DNA of 64,000 nt, from assembly GCA_023436115.1 (NCBI GenBank), contig JAEZKQ010000004.1:62001-126000 (forward strand), written 5' to 3'. Position numbers and translations under genes: made by a program. Positions 45,430 through 55,231 of this stretch are shown here, one piece after another; position 1 is the stretch's first letter; each line of letters begins with the position of its first letter. Under the pieces are notes generated by a model. The model saw only the letters and a list, made by a program, of their open reading frames with translations, did no database searches and was not told the origin of the DNA. The stretch comes from Bacillota bacterium. GTDB lineage: Bacteria; Bacillota; Clostridia; Christensenellales; SZUA-584.

Positions 45430-45455
45430 CCTTATCAAACCGATAAGGTTTTTTT
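45428..45455 (+). terminator. Intrinsic terminator between pyrR and pyrB
   Basis: AACCTTATC (45428-45436) pairs perfectly with GATAAGGTT (45442-45450) and is followed by seven T. It overlaps the pyrR stop codon. No PyrR-binding loop is visible before it. Confidence 0.75.
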
Positions 45456-45524
45456 ATACCTGCTGTCATGCAGCGGGAAAACAATAAACACCTGGCAGCT
45501 TTCTGCCATTAGAAGGAACCAACT

Positions 45525-46457
45525 ATGCATTTGACTCAAAAGGACCTGATCGGTCTCTACGACATGCCGGCGGAAGAAATCACGTATATACTTGATACCA
45601 CCGCCACAATGAAGGAATATCTGCGTCAGAACGCCAAGAAAATGCCGCATATGCAGGGCAAATCTGTGGTGGCGCTGTTTTACGAAAACAGCACGCGCAC
45701 ACGGCTTAGCTTCGAACTGGCGGCCAAATACTTAGGCGCCACGTTCAGTAACTTAGGCGTTTCCACAAGCAGCGTCAAAAAGGGCGAGACGCTGCTTGAT
45801 ACAGGCAGCACCATTGAGGCTATGGAAACGGATGTGATCGTTATCCGCCATCCATACGCGGGCGCACCCAAGCTGCTGGGCGACCACTTCTCAGGCAGCG
45901 TCATCAACGCGGGCGACGGCTTGCACGAACACCCGACGCAGGCACTGCTCGACATGTTCACGATGCGTGAACGCTTTGGAGACTTAAAAGGCTTAAACGT
46001 CTCAATCATAGGCGATATCCGTCATAGCCGCGTGGCGCGCAGCAACCTTTGGGGCTTGCAAAAACAAGGTGCGAACGTGACGCTCTGCGGCCCGCTGACG
46101 CTGATGCCCGAAGGCATTGAAACCACGGGTGCGCGTATCACCAGCAAGCTTGACGAAGCGCTTCGCGGTGCGGACGTCGTGATGGGGCTGCGTATACAAA
46201 AAGAGCGTCTGGAAGGGGCGTATCTTTCCACCATGCGCGAATATCACCGCTTCTTCGGTGTTAATGAACAAGCGCTGAGTGTTTGTGACAAGGATGTGCT
46301 CATCATGCATCCGGGTCCGGTGAACCGCGGCGTCGAGCTTTCCAGCGCGGTGATGGATTCGGACAATTCAGTGATCAACGAACAGGTGACAAACGGTGTG
46401 GCGGTGCGCATGGCGCTGCTTTATCTGCTCACGAGGAGGAAGAATGAAAACGCTTAA
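45525..46457 (+). CDS. pyrB: Aspartate carbamoyltransferase catalytic subunit
   Basis: The 310-residue protein has the carbamoyl phosphate loop STRTR (56-60), HPTQALLDMFT and MHPGPVNRG. It joins carbamoyl phosphate and aspartate, the committed step of pyrimidine synthesis. There is no pyrI regulatory gene, as in Bacillus. AGAAGGA precedes the start. Confidence 0.95.
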   Translation: MHLTQKDLIGLYDMPAEEITYILDTTATMKEYLRQNAKKMPHMQGKSVVALFYENSTRTRLSFELAAKYLGATFSNLGVSTSSVKKGETLLDTGSTIEAMETDVIVIRHPYAGAPKLLGDHFSGSVINAGDGLHEHPTQALLDMFTMRERFGDLKGLNVSIIGDIRHSRVARSNLWGLQKQGANVTLCGPLTLMPEGIETTGARITSKLDEALRGADVVMGLRIQKERLEGAYLSTMREYHRFFGVNEQALSVCDKDVLIMHPGPVNRGVELSSAVMDSDNSVINEQVTNGVAVRMALLYLLTRRKNENA

Positions 46458-47718
46458 ATTAACGGGCGGCGAAGTCGTCAATCCGGCCGGGGAGAAGAAA
46501 GGCCGCTTAGATATACTGATTGAGGGGACTGTGATTAAAGCCATCGGGACAGACTTGGGCGAAGCCGACGAGACGATTGATGTATCCGGCAAAGCTATAT
46601 TTCCGGGCTTTATCGATATCCACTGTCACTTAAGAGAGCCGGGGCAGGAATATAAGGAAGATATCATGTCGGGAACGCGTGCGGCGGCTAAGGGCGGCTA
46701 TACAGCTGTCTGCTGCATGCCCAATACGCTGCCTGTTATGGATAACGCGTCCGTCTGTGCGCTCGTTATGGCAAAAGCGCGCAACGCCTATACGAAGGTT
46801 TACCCCGTAGGCGCGGTCACCAAGGGCTTAGCGGGCAAGGAACTCACGGAAATGGGCGAGCTGGCCGAAATGGGCTGCGTTGCGTTTTCAGACGACGGGC
46901 GGCCGATCGAAAACGGCGCGGTGATGCGCAGCGCGATGCAATACGCACAGACTTATGGCACATTCATTATGGCGCACGAGGAATGCCTTGATTTAAAAGG
47001 TACGGGAGTGATGAACGAAAGCTTCAACGCCACGGTGCTGGGATTGCCCGGCATACCGCGCGCAGCCGAAGAGACAATGATCGCGCGAGACCTGCTGCTG
47101 GCGGAAAGCAGTGGTCTGCGCGTGCATATACAACACGTGTCCACACGCGGCGGTGTGGAGCTGATTCGAGCCGCGAAGCAGCGAGGTGTTAATGTAACAT
47201 GCGAGAGCGCGCCGCACTATTTTTCAGCGGACGACAGCGCGTGCTTCGGATACGATACCAACGCCAAAGTGAATCCGCCGCTGAGAACGCCGGACGATGT
47301 GGCCGCCGTGAAGCAAGGCCTGCTGGACGGCACCATCGACGCGATTGCCACAGACCACGCGCCGCATCACAGCGATGAAAAGGATATCGAGTTCGCATTG
47401 GCCGCATTCGGTATCTCCGGTTTTGAAACGGCGTTTTCTCTGACCGTCACAAACCTGACAGAAGATAAAGACACACTGGCGAGGCTGCTGAGCGTCAATC
47501 CCGCAAACATCATCGGCAAGCCGGGCGGCGTGATTGCCCAAGGCGGTCCCGCGGACTTGACCGTTGCTGATATGGAGGCGGAATATACGTTTACAAAGGA
47601 AAGTATGCTGTCCAAGGGGAAGAACTCACCTTTCATCGGCCGAACGCTGCGCGGCATGGTGACTCACACGTTGGTTGACGGGCAGCTGATCTACAGCGGA
47701 GGTAGAATATGCAGATAG
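46444..47718 (+). CDS. pyrC: Dihydroorotase
   Basis: The 424-residue amidohydrolase has the metal motif FIDIHCHLREPGQE (His60, His62), IQHVSTRGG and IATDHAPHH. It is the class I form found in Gram-positive operons. The start at 46444 has AGGAGG in the end of pyrB; the genes overlap by 14 nt. Confidence 0.95.
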   Translation: MKTLKLTGGEVVNPAGEKKGRLDILIEGTVIKAIGTDLGEADETIDVSGKAIFPGFIDIHCHLREPGQEYKEDIMSGTRAAAKGGYTAVCCMPNTLPVMDNASVCALVMAKARNAYTKVYPVGAVTKGLAGKELTEMGELAEMGCVAFSDDGRPIENGAVMRSAMQYAQTYGTFIMAHEECLDLKGTGVMNESFNATVLGLPGIPRAAEETMIARDLLLAESSGLRVHIQHVSTRGGVELIRAAKQRGVNVTCESAPHYFSADDSACFGYDTNAKVNPPLRTPDDVAAVKQGLLDGTIDAIATDHAPHHSDEKDIEFALAAFGISGFETAFSLTVTNLTEDKDTLARLLSVNPANIIGKPGGVIAQGGPADLTVADMEAEYTFTKESMLSKGKNSPFIGRTLRGMVTHTLVDGQLIYSGGRICR

Positions 47719-48605
47719 ACAGATTGTGTGAGGCGATAAAGAAGACGCGATGCCCTGTTTGTGCGGGGCTGGATACCGAATACGGATACTTGTCGGAAGA
47801 GTATCAGTCTAAGGCATCCGAGCTCACAAACAAAGAAAAGGCGGCGTGTGTGTTTCGCTTTAACTGTGATATAATAGACGCAATCGCGGACATCGTGCCG
47901 TCCGTCAAAGTGCAGGCGGCTTACTACGAGCAGTACGGTGCGGAAGGCTTCCAATGCTTTTTTGATACCATGGCTTATGCCCAAGACAAAGGGCTTGTGG
48001 TGATCGCGGACGTAAAGCGCAACGACATCGGCCCCACGGCCAAGGCGTATGCCGAGGCGCATCTCACAAGCAGCGAGGCGGATTTTATCACCGTGAACGC
48101 GTATCTTGGCAGCGACGGAATCAAACCGTTTATGGAAGCCTGTGAAAAGACAGGCAAGGGGCTGTTCGTGCTTGTTAAAACGTCAAACCCATCGGGCGGA
48201 GAGTTTCAGGATCTGATCGTTGAAGGTAAGAAGCTTTATGAAGCCGTGGCGGAAAAGGTGAAGCTTTGGGGAGAGGCGTATATCGGTAAAAACGGTTACA
48301 GCTCTGTGGGCGCGGTCGTGGGTGCGACATACCCTGCCGAAGCCGAGAAGCTGCGGGAGCAGATGCCATCGACGTTCTTTCTTGTGCCGGGCTACGGTGC
48401 TCAAGGAGCGGGTGCGGACGACATCGCGGTAAACTTCGATAAGAACGGCTTAGGCGCGGTGGTCAATGCATCGCGCGGACTGCTGCTGGCATATAAAAAT
48501 GAAAAGTATAAGCATTTGAACGCGCCGCAGGCAGCACGGGCTTTTTCAATCGATATGAAGGATGACATAATGGCGGCGCTTAAGCGGCGCGGCATTGATT
48601 TATAA
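47709..48605 (+). CDS. pyrF: Orotidine 5'-phosphate decarboxylase (type 2)
   Basis: The 298-residue protein is the longer PyrF form: CVCAGLDT-like CPVCAGLDTEYGYL, the catalytic DVKRNDIGPTAKAYAEAHL (Lys-Asp pairs) and VPGYGAQGAGADD. It makes UMP from OMP. In B. subtilis pyrF stands near the end of the operon; here it lies between pyrC and carA. The start overlaps pyrC by 10 nt and has GGAGG. Confidence 0.93.
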   Translation: MQIDRLCEAIKKTRCPVCAGLDTEYGYLSEEYQSKASELTNKEKAACVFRFNCDIIDAIADIVPSVKVQAAYYEQYGAEGFQCFFDTMAYAQDKGLVVIADVKRNDIGPTAKAYAEAHLTSSEADFITVNAYLGSDGIKPFMEACEKTGKGLFVLVKTSNPSGGEFQDLIVEGKKLYEAVAEKVKLWGEAYIGKNGYSSVGAVVGATYPAEAEKLREQMPSTFFLVPGYGAQGAGADDIAVNFDKNGLGAVVNASRGLLLAYKNEKYKHLNAPQAARAFSIDMKDDIMAALKRRGIDL

Positions 48606-48627
48606 GCTTTAAAGAAGAGGAGAAACA

Positions 48628-49698
48628 ATGGCAATACTCACATTGGAAGACGGCACAAGGTTTGTGGGCCAGAGCTTCGGCGCAAAGCAGGATATTATCG
48701 GCGAAGTCGTATTTAATACGGGTATGACGGGCTATCAGGAGGTGCTGACCGACCCTTCATATTGCGGTCAGATCGTCACCATGACATATCCGCTGATCGG
48801 CAACTACGGCATCAACGCGATCGACCCAGAATCGGCAAAACCGCAGGTGAGCGGCTTTATCGTGCGTGAAGTGTGCGACGAGCCTTCCAACTGGCGCAGC
48901 GAGGGCGGCCTGAATCAGTATCTGGAGCAAAACGGCATCGTTGGCCTTTGCGGTATCGATACACGCGCATTAACGCGTATCATCCGCGAGAAGGGCACAA
49001 TGCGCGGCATCATCACGCAAAATGAGCCCACCGCGGCGCAGATCAACTCGATGAGCCGCTATGTATGTGACATGCCTGTGAATAAGGTGACCTGCGCTGA
49101 AAAATACGATTACAGCGACGGCGAGCTTAAGGTGGCGGTGCTGGATTTTGGGTTAAAGCAAAATATTATACGCAGCCTCAAAAAGCGCGGCTGCGCCGTC
49201 ACGGTGTTTCCGGCAAAGACGAGCGCGGAAGACATTCTGGCCGGGGATTTTGACGGCATCATGCTGACCAACGGCCCCGGAGACCCCAAAGTGAACACCG
49301 AAGTTATTGAAAATCTAAAGAAGCTTATCGGCAAAAAGCCCATTTTCGGCATCTGCCTCGGGCATCAGCTGCTGGCGCTCGCGATGGGCGCGGATACGGA
49401 AAAGCTTAAGTACGGTCACCGCGGCGCGAACCATCCTGTGAAAGATTTGGCCAAAGACCGCGTGTATATCACATCTCAGAACCATGGCTATACCGTGGTG
49501 GAAAAGACGCTGCCCGAGAGCATGCAAGTGAGCCACCGCAATTGGAACGACAGCACCATCGAGGGCATCCGCTACAATGGCCTTGATATGTTTACGGTGC
49601 AGTTCCATCCGGAAGCCGCGCCCGGCCCGGAGGATACCGCGTATCTTTTCGACGAGTTTGTAAACAGTATGAGGAAAACGCATGCCGAAGATAGATAG
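48628..49698 (+). CDS. carA: Carbamoyl-phosphate synthase small subunit
   Basis: The 356-residue protein has the CarA N-terminal domain (FGAKQDIIGEVVFNTGMTGY) and a class I glutaminase with Cys243 in GICLGHQLLALA and His327/Glu329 in VQFHPEA. It releases ammonia from glutamine for CarB. AGAGGAG precedes the start; it overlaps carB by 17 nt. It is the pyrimidine (pyrAA) copy by position. Confidence 0.95.
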   Translation: MAILTLEDGTRFVGQSFGAKQDIIGEVVFNTGMTGYQEVLTDPSYCGQIVTMTYPLIGNYGINAIDPESAKPQVSGFIVREVCDEPSNWRSEGGLNQYLEQNGIVGLCGIDTRALTRIIREKGTMRGIITQNEPTAAQINSMSRYVCDMPVNKVTCAEKYDYSDGELKVAVLDFGLKQNIIRSLKKRGCAVTVFPAKTSAEDILAGDFDGIMLTNGPGDPKVNTEVIENLKKLIGKKPIFGICLGHQLLALAMGADTEKLKYGHRGANHPVKDLAKDRVYITSQNHGYTVVEKTLPESMQVSHRNWNDSTIEGIRYNGLDMFTVQFHPEAAPGPEDTAYLFDEFVNSMRKTHAEDR

Positions 49699-52600
49699 TA
49701 TAAAAAAGGTATTGGTGATCGGCTCGGGCCCTATCGTAATCGGGCAGGCCGCCGAGTTTGATTATGCGGGTACGCAGGCCTGCCGTGCGCTGCGCGAGGA
49801 AGGCATCGAAGTGGTGCTCGTGAATTCCAACCCGGCCACCATCATGACCGACCCGGAGCTTGCGGATAAAGTTTATATAGAGCCATTGACGGTTCCCGTG
49901 ATACGCAATATCATGAAAAAAGAACGCCCCGACAGCATGCTTGCCACGCTGGGCGGGCAGACGGGGCTTAATCTCGCAATGGAGCTGTTTGAAAGCGGCA
50001 TACTCGATGAAATGGGCGTAAGGCTGCTGGGCACAAACGCCGATTCCATCAAAAAGGCGGAGGACAGGGAAGCCTTTAAAGCGCTGATGAATGACATCGG
50101 CGAACCCATCATTGAAAGTATTATCGCGAAAACGCCTGAAGAGGCGCTTTTCTTTGCAAAGCAACATGGTTATCCGGTTATCGTGCGTCCGGCGTACACA
50201 CTGGGCGGTACGGGCGGCGGCATAGCGGGCGATGAAGACGAGCTGACAGAGATATGCAAGAGCGGACTGTCGGCCAGCCGTGTGGGCGAGGTGCTTATCG
50301 AGAAAAGCGTAGCAGGCTATAAGGAAATCGAATATGAGGTGATACGCGATGCCAAGGGCAACTGTATCACCGTCTGCAACATGGAGAATATCGACCCGGT
50401 GGGCATCCATACGGGAGATAGCATCGTGGTCGCGCCCTCGCAGACGCTGCGAGACGCGGAGTATCAGATGCTGCGCAGCGCGTCTCTCAAGATCATTAAT
50501 GCGCTCAAGATTGAAGGCGGCTGCAACGTGCAGTATGCGCTGGACACCGAAAGCATGACGTATTACGTGATTGAGGTGAACCCGCGCGTGAGCCGATCTT
50601 CCGCGCTGGCGTCCAAGGCCACGGGATACCCCATCGCTAAGATCGCCGCCAAGATCGCCGTGGGCTACGGCCTCGATGAGATCAAAAACGGTGTGACGGG
50701 TAAGACGTTTGCGTGCTTTGAACCCACGCTGGATTATGTGGTCGTCAAATTCCCGCGCTGGCCGTTTGATAAATTCACATCAGCCAATAAGCAGCTGGGT
50801 ACGCGCATGAAGGCCACGGGAGAAGTCATGGCCATCGGCAGCAACTTTGAAAGCGCCTTTTTAAAGGCGGTTCGTTCGCTGGAGCTAAGCCTGTATTCTC
50901 TGGCTTTTCCTTTCTCGGACGGACTTGATGATAATGAGCTAATTGCGCGCATATTGGAGCAGGATGATGAACGCATATTCCTGATTGCCACGGCGCTGCG
51001 CCGGGGCATCACCATACAGCGCATACACGAGCTGACGCGTATTGATCTTTGGTTCTTAACAAAGCTTCAAGCCATCATCGATCTTGAAGAAGCGTTAGCA
51101 CAACAGGGTAGCGTCGCGCTGACAGCAGAAACGCTTAATAAAGCCAAAAAGCTGGGGTTTTCGGACAACGCCATCGCCAAGCTGACGGGCGTGGGTGAAT
51201 CAGATGTCAGAAAAACGCGATTGTCGTTAGGCATCCGCCCGACATTTAAGATGGTAGATACATGCGGCGCTGAATTCGACGCGGTGAGTCCGTATTATTA
51301 CTCCACATACGATGAAGAAAATGAAGCCTGCAAGCCCCATAACAAAACGATTGTGGTGCTGGGCTCGGGGCCGATACGCATCGGTCAGGGCATCGAGTTT
51401 GACTATTGCAGCGTTCATTGTATATGGGCGCTCAAAAACGCGGGCTACGATACCGTGATCATTAACAACAACCCTGAAACGGTTTCCACCGATTTTGACA
51501 CTTCGGACAGGCTGTACTTCGAGCCGCTGACGTCTGAGGATGTGGGCAATGTGCTGGAACAGGAACAGCCCGAAGGCGTTATCGTGCAGTTCGGCGGGCA
51601 GACAGCTATCAAGCTGGCGAAAACTGTGGAAGCCATGGGCTATAAAATCATCGGCACACCGCTTAAGAGCATAGACCGTGCCGAGGACAGAAAAGAATTT
51701 GAAGCGCTGCTGGAATCGCTTAATATACGCCGTCCCAAGGCGCGCACGGTATTTACCGAGCAGCAGGCTGTGGAGGCCGCGGCGGCGCTGGGCTATCCGG
51801 TGCTGGTGCGCCCTTCATATGTGCTGGGCGGACAGGGTATGGAGATTGCCTACGGCGAGGATGATATACGCGAATACATGCGCATCATTCACCGCTACGA
51901 GCAGGAGCATCCCGTACTGGTGGACAAGTATATGACGGGCTTAGAACTTGAGGTGGATGCCATCAGCGACGGAGAGGATGTGCTGATACCGGGCATCATG
52001 GAGCATATCGAGCGTGCGGGCGTGCACTCAGGTGATTCGATATCGGTGTATCCCGCGCGGCGCATTTCGCAAAAGCAGCAGGACGAGCTGATCGATATCA
52101 CAAAGCGGTTGGCACTCGCGCTGGATGTGAGCGGCATCGTCAACATACAGTATGTGATTTCGGGCGGCGAGATCTACGTGATCGAGGTCAACCCGCGTTC
52201 CAGCCGTACCGTGCCCTACATATCCAAGGTGACGGGCGTGCCTATGATAGATCTTGCGGTACGGGTGTCATTAGGAGAACCATTAGCCGGTATGGGCTAT
52301 GGCACAGGGCTTTATCCCGCGCGAAAAATCACGGCGGTGAAGGTGCCTGTGTTCTCGTTTGAAAAGCTGCCGCTTGTGGAGGTGGGTCTGGGGCCCGAGA
52401 TGAAATCCACGGGTGAGGTGCTGGGCGTTTCCGAGGATTATTCCGAGGCGCTGCTTAAAGGGCTTTTCGCGTCGGGCATGGCGCTGCCCAAGGAAAAGGG
52501 CGCTGTGCTGCTGACGGTATCAGACAACGATAAGCAGGAGCTGATCTCCATCGCGGCGGTGCTGGATTACTTGGGTTATGATATATACGCCACACACGGC

Positions 52601-52897
52601 ACAGCCAATACGCTTAACTTTAACTTTGTGGCCGCCAACACGGTCTCCAAGCTATCCAAAGACCCGGACAGCATTCAGGGGCTGTTTGAAAGCGGACGGC
52701 TCAAACTGATACTCAATACGCCCACTAAAGGCCGCCGCGCCGACCGTGACGGCTTCAAACTGCGGCGTATGGCGGTGGAACACCGCATTCCCTGCATCAC
52801 ATCGCTGGATACGGCGCGTGTGCTGCTGCAAAGCATGAAATCGGGGCGAACGGACGCGGATATCGTGCCATTAAGCCTTAGTGAAATACGGGAGTAG
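49682..52897 (+). CDS. carB: Carbamoyl-phosphate synthase large subunit
   Basis: The 1071-residue protein has two ATP-grasp halves, each starting with VLVIGSGPIVIGQAAEFDYAG or VVLGSGPIRIGQGIEFDYCS, with VRPAYTLGGTGGGIA and VRPSYVLGGQGMEIAY, and a C-terminal MGS-like regulatory domain (about 935-1071). It makes carbamoyl phosphate. Full length for the family. Confidence 0.96.
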   Translation: MPKIDSIKKVLVIGSGPIVIGQAAEFDYAGTQACRALREEGIEVVLVNSNPATIMTDPELADKVYIEPLTVPVIRNIMKKERPDSMLATLGGQTGLNLAMELFESGILDEMGVRLLGTNADSIKKAEDREAFKALMNDIGEPIIESIIAKTPEEALFFAKQHGYPVIVRPAYTLGGTGGGIAGDEDELTEICKSGLSASRVGEVLIEKSVAGYKEIEYEVIRDAKGNCITVCNMENIDPVGIHTGDSIVVAPSQTLRDAEYQMLRSASLKIINALKIEGGCNVQYALDTESMTYYVIEVNPRVSRSSALASKATGYPIAKIAAKIAVGYGLDEIKNGVTGKTFACFEPTLDYVVVKFPRWPFDKFTSANKQLGTRMKATGEVMAIGSNFESAFLKAVRSLELSLYSLAFPFSDGLDDNELIARILEQDDERIFLIATALRRGITIQRIHELTRIDLWFLTKLQAIIDLEEALAQQGSVALTAETLNKAKKLGFSDNAIAKLTGVGESDVRKTRLSLGIRPTFKMVDTCGAEFDAVSPYYYSTYDEENEACKPHNKTIVVLGSGPIRIGQGIEFDYCSVHCIWALKNAGYDTVIINNNPETVSTDFDTSDRLYFEPLTSEDVGNVLEQEQPEGVIVQFGGQTAIKLAKTVEAMGYKIIGTPLKSIDRAEDRKEFEALLESLNIRRPKARTVFTEQQAVEAAAALGYPVLVRPSYVLGGQGMEIAYGEDDIREYMRIIHRYEQEHPVLVDKYMTGLELEVDAISDGEDVLIPGIMEHIERAGVHSGDSISVYPARRISQKQQDELIDITKRLALALDVSGIVNIQYVISGGEIYVIEVNPRSSRTVPYISKVTGVPMIDLAVRVSLGEPLAGMGYGTGLYPARKITAVKVPVFSFEKLPLVEVGLGPEMKSTGEVLGVSEDYSEALLKGLFASGMALPKEKGAVLLTVSDNDKQELISIAAVLDYLGYDIYATHGTANTLNFNFVAANTVSKLSKDPDSIQGLFESGRLKLILNTPTKGRRADRDGFKLRRMAVEHRIPCITSLDTARVLLQSMKSGRTDADIVPLSLSEIRE

Positions 52898-52900
52898 ACC

Positions 52901-53680
52901 ATGCTTAAATATGTGACAGCAACAATACAACAAAACGAAAAGATCGCAACCGGAATTTACCGTATGGTGCTGCATTGCCCGGATGCTGATCTGGTTCACT
53001 TCATCCCCGGGCAGTTTGCCCATATAAAGATCCCGTCTCAACCCGAGCTGTTGCTGGGGCGGCCTATCAGCCTCAATGCGGTGGATGCGGCGTCGCAGAC
53101 GGCAGTGCTGGTGTATCAGGTGAAGGGCGCGGGGACGGTCGCGCTTTCTAAAGCCGTAGTCGGCACGAAGGTGGAGTGCGTCATCCCCGTGGGGCGCGGA
53201 TTCCGCCTCAAAAGCACCGATAAAAATGTGTTTCTTGTCGGCGGGGGTGTGGGTATCGCGCCGCTGCTTACGGTGGTGCAAAAGTGGCCGGACAGAAATT
53301 ACGAGGTGTTCTTGGGCTATCGCGGCAAGGATTATGCGTATTGTGAAAACGACTTTAGCGCATGTGAGGCTGTGCATATCGCTTCGGACGATGGTACCAT
53401 CGGCGAACACGGCGTGGTGACGGGACCGATTGAAAAGAGATTACAGGAGATTAAGCCGGACGTGGTGCTTTCCTGCGGGCCGCCACCCATGCTTCGGGCG
53501 CTTAAAAAGATTCTGGAACCGAAAAAGATTGCGGCGCAGGTGTCGGTGGAGCAGCGGATGTGCTGCGGCTTCGGCGCGTGCGCGACATGCGTCTGCGGTG
53601 TGCATACTGATGAGGGGCTCGATTATAAAAAGGTCTGCGTGGAAGGCCCTGTTTTCGATCTTTACGAGGTGGTGCTCTGA
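52901..53680 (+). CDS. pyrK: Dihydroorotate dehydrogenase electron transfer subunit
   Basis: The 259-residue protein has an FAD domain (GRPISLNAVD), an NAD domain (FLVGGGVGIAPLLTVV, SCGPPPML) and [2Fe-2S] ligands Cys222, 227, 230 and 246. It passes electrons from PyrD to NAD. It follows carB by 3 nt and overlaps pyrD by one base. Confidence 0.94.
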   Translation: MLKYVTATIQQNEKIATGIYRMVLHCPDADLVHFIPGQFAHIKIPSQPELLLGRPISLNAVDAASQTAVLVYQVKGAGTVALSKAVVGTKVECVIPVGRGFRLKSTDKNVFLVGGGVGIAPLLTVVQKWPDRNYEVFLGYRGKDYAYCENDFSACEAVHIASDDGTIGEHGVVTGPIEKRLQEIKPDVVLSCGPPPMLRALKKILEPKKIAAQVSVEQRMCCGFGACATCVCGVHTDEGLDYKKVCVEGPVFDLYEVVL

Positions 53681-54591
53681 TGACTGTGAATATGCAAGTA
53701 AAACTCTGCGGCAAAACGCTTAAAAACCCTGTTATCGCGGCATCGGGGACGTTCGCTTTCGGCACACAGCATGGTTGGTTTATCGACGTATCACGCCTTG
53801 GGGGCATCGCGCTCAAATCGCTGACGAGGGAAAAACGCATCGGCAACCCGCCGCCGCGTATCGCTGAAACGGCATCTGGGATTGTGAACAGCGTGGGGCT
53901 GCAAAACCCGGGTATCGATGCCTTTTTGCAAAGCGAGCTTAATAAGGTGGAGAAGCTGGGTACGGCGCTTTTTGCTAACGTGGCAGGCAGCCGTGTGGAA
54001 GATTATGTGTACGTGATCGAGCGGCTCAACGAAACCGATATCGATTTTTATGAGCTGAATATATCCTGCCCAAATGTGAAGGAGGGCGGTGTGAGCTTTG
54101 GCACAGACCCTAAGCTCGCGTCGGACTGCGTGAGCGCGTGTAAAGCGGCGGCGAAAAAGCCGCTCATCGTGAAACTGACGCCCGCGGCGGGGGATGTGGT
54201 GCGAATTGCCAAAGCGGTGGAGGATGCGGGCGCGGACGCGCTGTCGCTTATCAACACACTGCCTGCGATGGCTGTGGACGTGCGCACCAAACGGCCCATC
54301 TTAGGCAACGTGACAGGCGGACTCTCGGGTCCGTGCATCAAGCCGGTGGCGCTTAAGATGGTTTACGATGTCTCGCGTGCTGTGAAGCTGCCTGTGATCG
54401 GCATGGGCGGCATCATGACAGGCACGGACGCGGCAGAATTCATGCTCTGCGGGGCAACCTGCGTGATGACAGGCACGGCGAACCTGACCGACCCGGCGGC
54501 ATCGCTGCGCGTGATCGATGAACTGACAGCCTGCGCCGAAGCGATGAAGATTGCTGATATATCCGCGCTGACGGGCGCGTTGGAGGTTTAA
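53680..54591 (+). CDS. pyrD: Dihydroorotate dehydrogenase, class 1B catalytic subunit
   Basis: The 303-residue FMN protein has VIAASGTFAFG, NSVGLQNPG, the catalytic Cys130 in LNISCPNVKEGG and GMGGIMTGTDAAEFMLCG. The Cys base and the neighbouring pyrK mark it as the NAD-linked class 1B enzyme. Confidence 0.95.
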   Translation: MTVNMQVKLCGKTLKNPVIAASGTFAFGTQHGWFIDVSRLGGIALKSLTREKRIGNPPPRIAETASGIVNSVGLQNPGIDAFLQSELNKVEKLGTALFANVAGSRVEDYVYVIERLNETDIDFYELNISCPNVKEGGVSFGTDPKLASDCVSACKAAAKKPLIVKLTPAAGDVVRIAKAVEDAGADALSLINTLPAMAVDVRTKRPILGNVTGGLSGPCIKPVALKMVYDVSRAVKLPVIGMGGIMTGTDAAEFMLCGATCVMTGTANLTDPAASLRVIDELTACAEAMKIADISALTGALEV

Positions 54592-54592
54592 C

Positions 54593-55162
54593 ATGGACAG
54601 AGAACAGATATTTGGTATTTTCAGGCAGACGGGCGTGATGCTCGAGGGGCACTTTACGCTCACCTCGGGCCGCCATTCAGACAAATACATGCAGTGCGCC
54701 AAGCTGTTTCAAAACGCCGCCGTTTCAGAAAGGTTTGCTAAAGCGTTGGCCGACAAGTTTACAGACATCGACCTTGTGGCAGGCCCTGCGGTGGGCGGCA
54801 TCATTCTGGCCTATGAAGTTTCGCGGCAGCTGGGCGTGCCCAACGTATTCGCGGAGCGTGAAAACGGCGCGATGACGCTGCGCCGCGGCTTCACCGTGCC
54901 CGAAGGAGCGCGCGTCCTCGTCGTGGAGGATGTGGTGACCACGGGTGGCTCGGTTATAGAAGTCATTGCTCTCATAAATAGTCTGGGCGGCAACGTGGTG
55001 GGCGTGGGCAGCGTTGTCGACCGCAGCAACGGCGTGGTGGATTTCGGCGTGCCCTTTGAAGCGGTGCTCTCGATGGAAGTTGTCTCATATCCGCCTGAGG
55101 ATTGTCCCTTATGCAAGCAGGGCATTCCCGTCGTGAAACCGGGCAGCCGGGGCTTGAAGTAA
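54593..55162 (+). CDS. pyrE: Orotate phosphoribosyltransferase
   Basis: The 189-residue protein has LTSGRHSDKYMQCA, VAGPAVGGIILAYEVS and the PRPP motif VLVVEDVVTTGGSVIEV. It converts orotate to OMP and is the last gene of the operon, one base after pyrD. Confidence 0.95.
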   Translation: MDREQIFGIFRQTGVMLEGHFTLTSGRHSDKYMQCAKLFQNAAVSERFAKALADKFTDIDLVAGPAVGGIILAYEVSRQLGVPNVFAERENGAMTLRRGFTVPEGARVLVVEDVVTTGGSVIEVIALINSLGGNVVGVGSVVDRSNGVVDFGVPFEAVLSMEVVSYPPEDCPLCKQGIPVVKPGSRGLK

Positions 55163-55195
55163 AAAATCAAATTACATGGAATAATATATATTGAA

Positions 55196-55231
55196 CTAAT
55201 AATAAGGGGCATTGTTATTATAGTTTTTTTT
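55196..55231 (+). terminator. Probable terminator of the pyr operon
   Basis: CTAATAATAA (55196-55205) pairs with TTATTATAG (55215-55223, one bulge) and is followed by eight T. It overlaps the end of the convergent reverse transcriptase gene. Confidence 0.6.
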
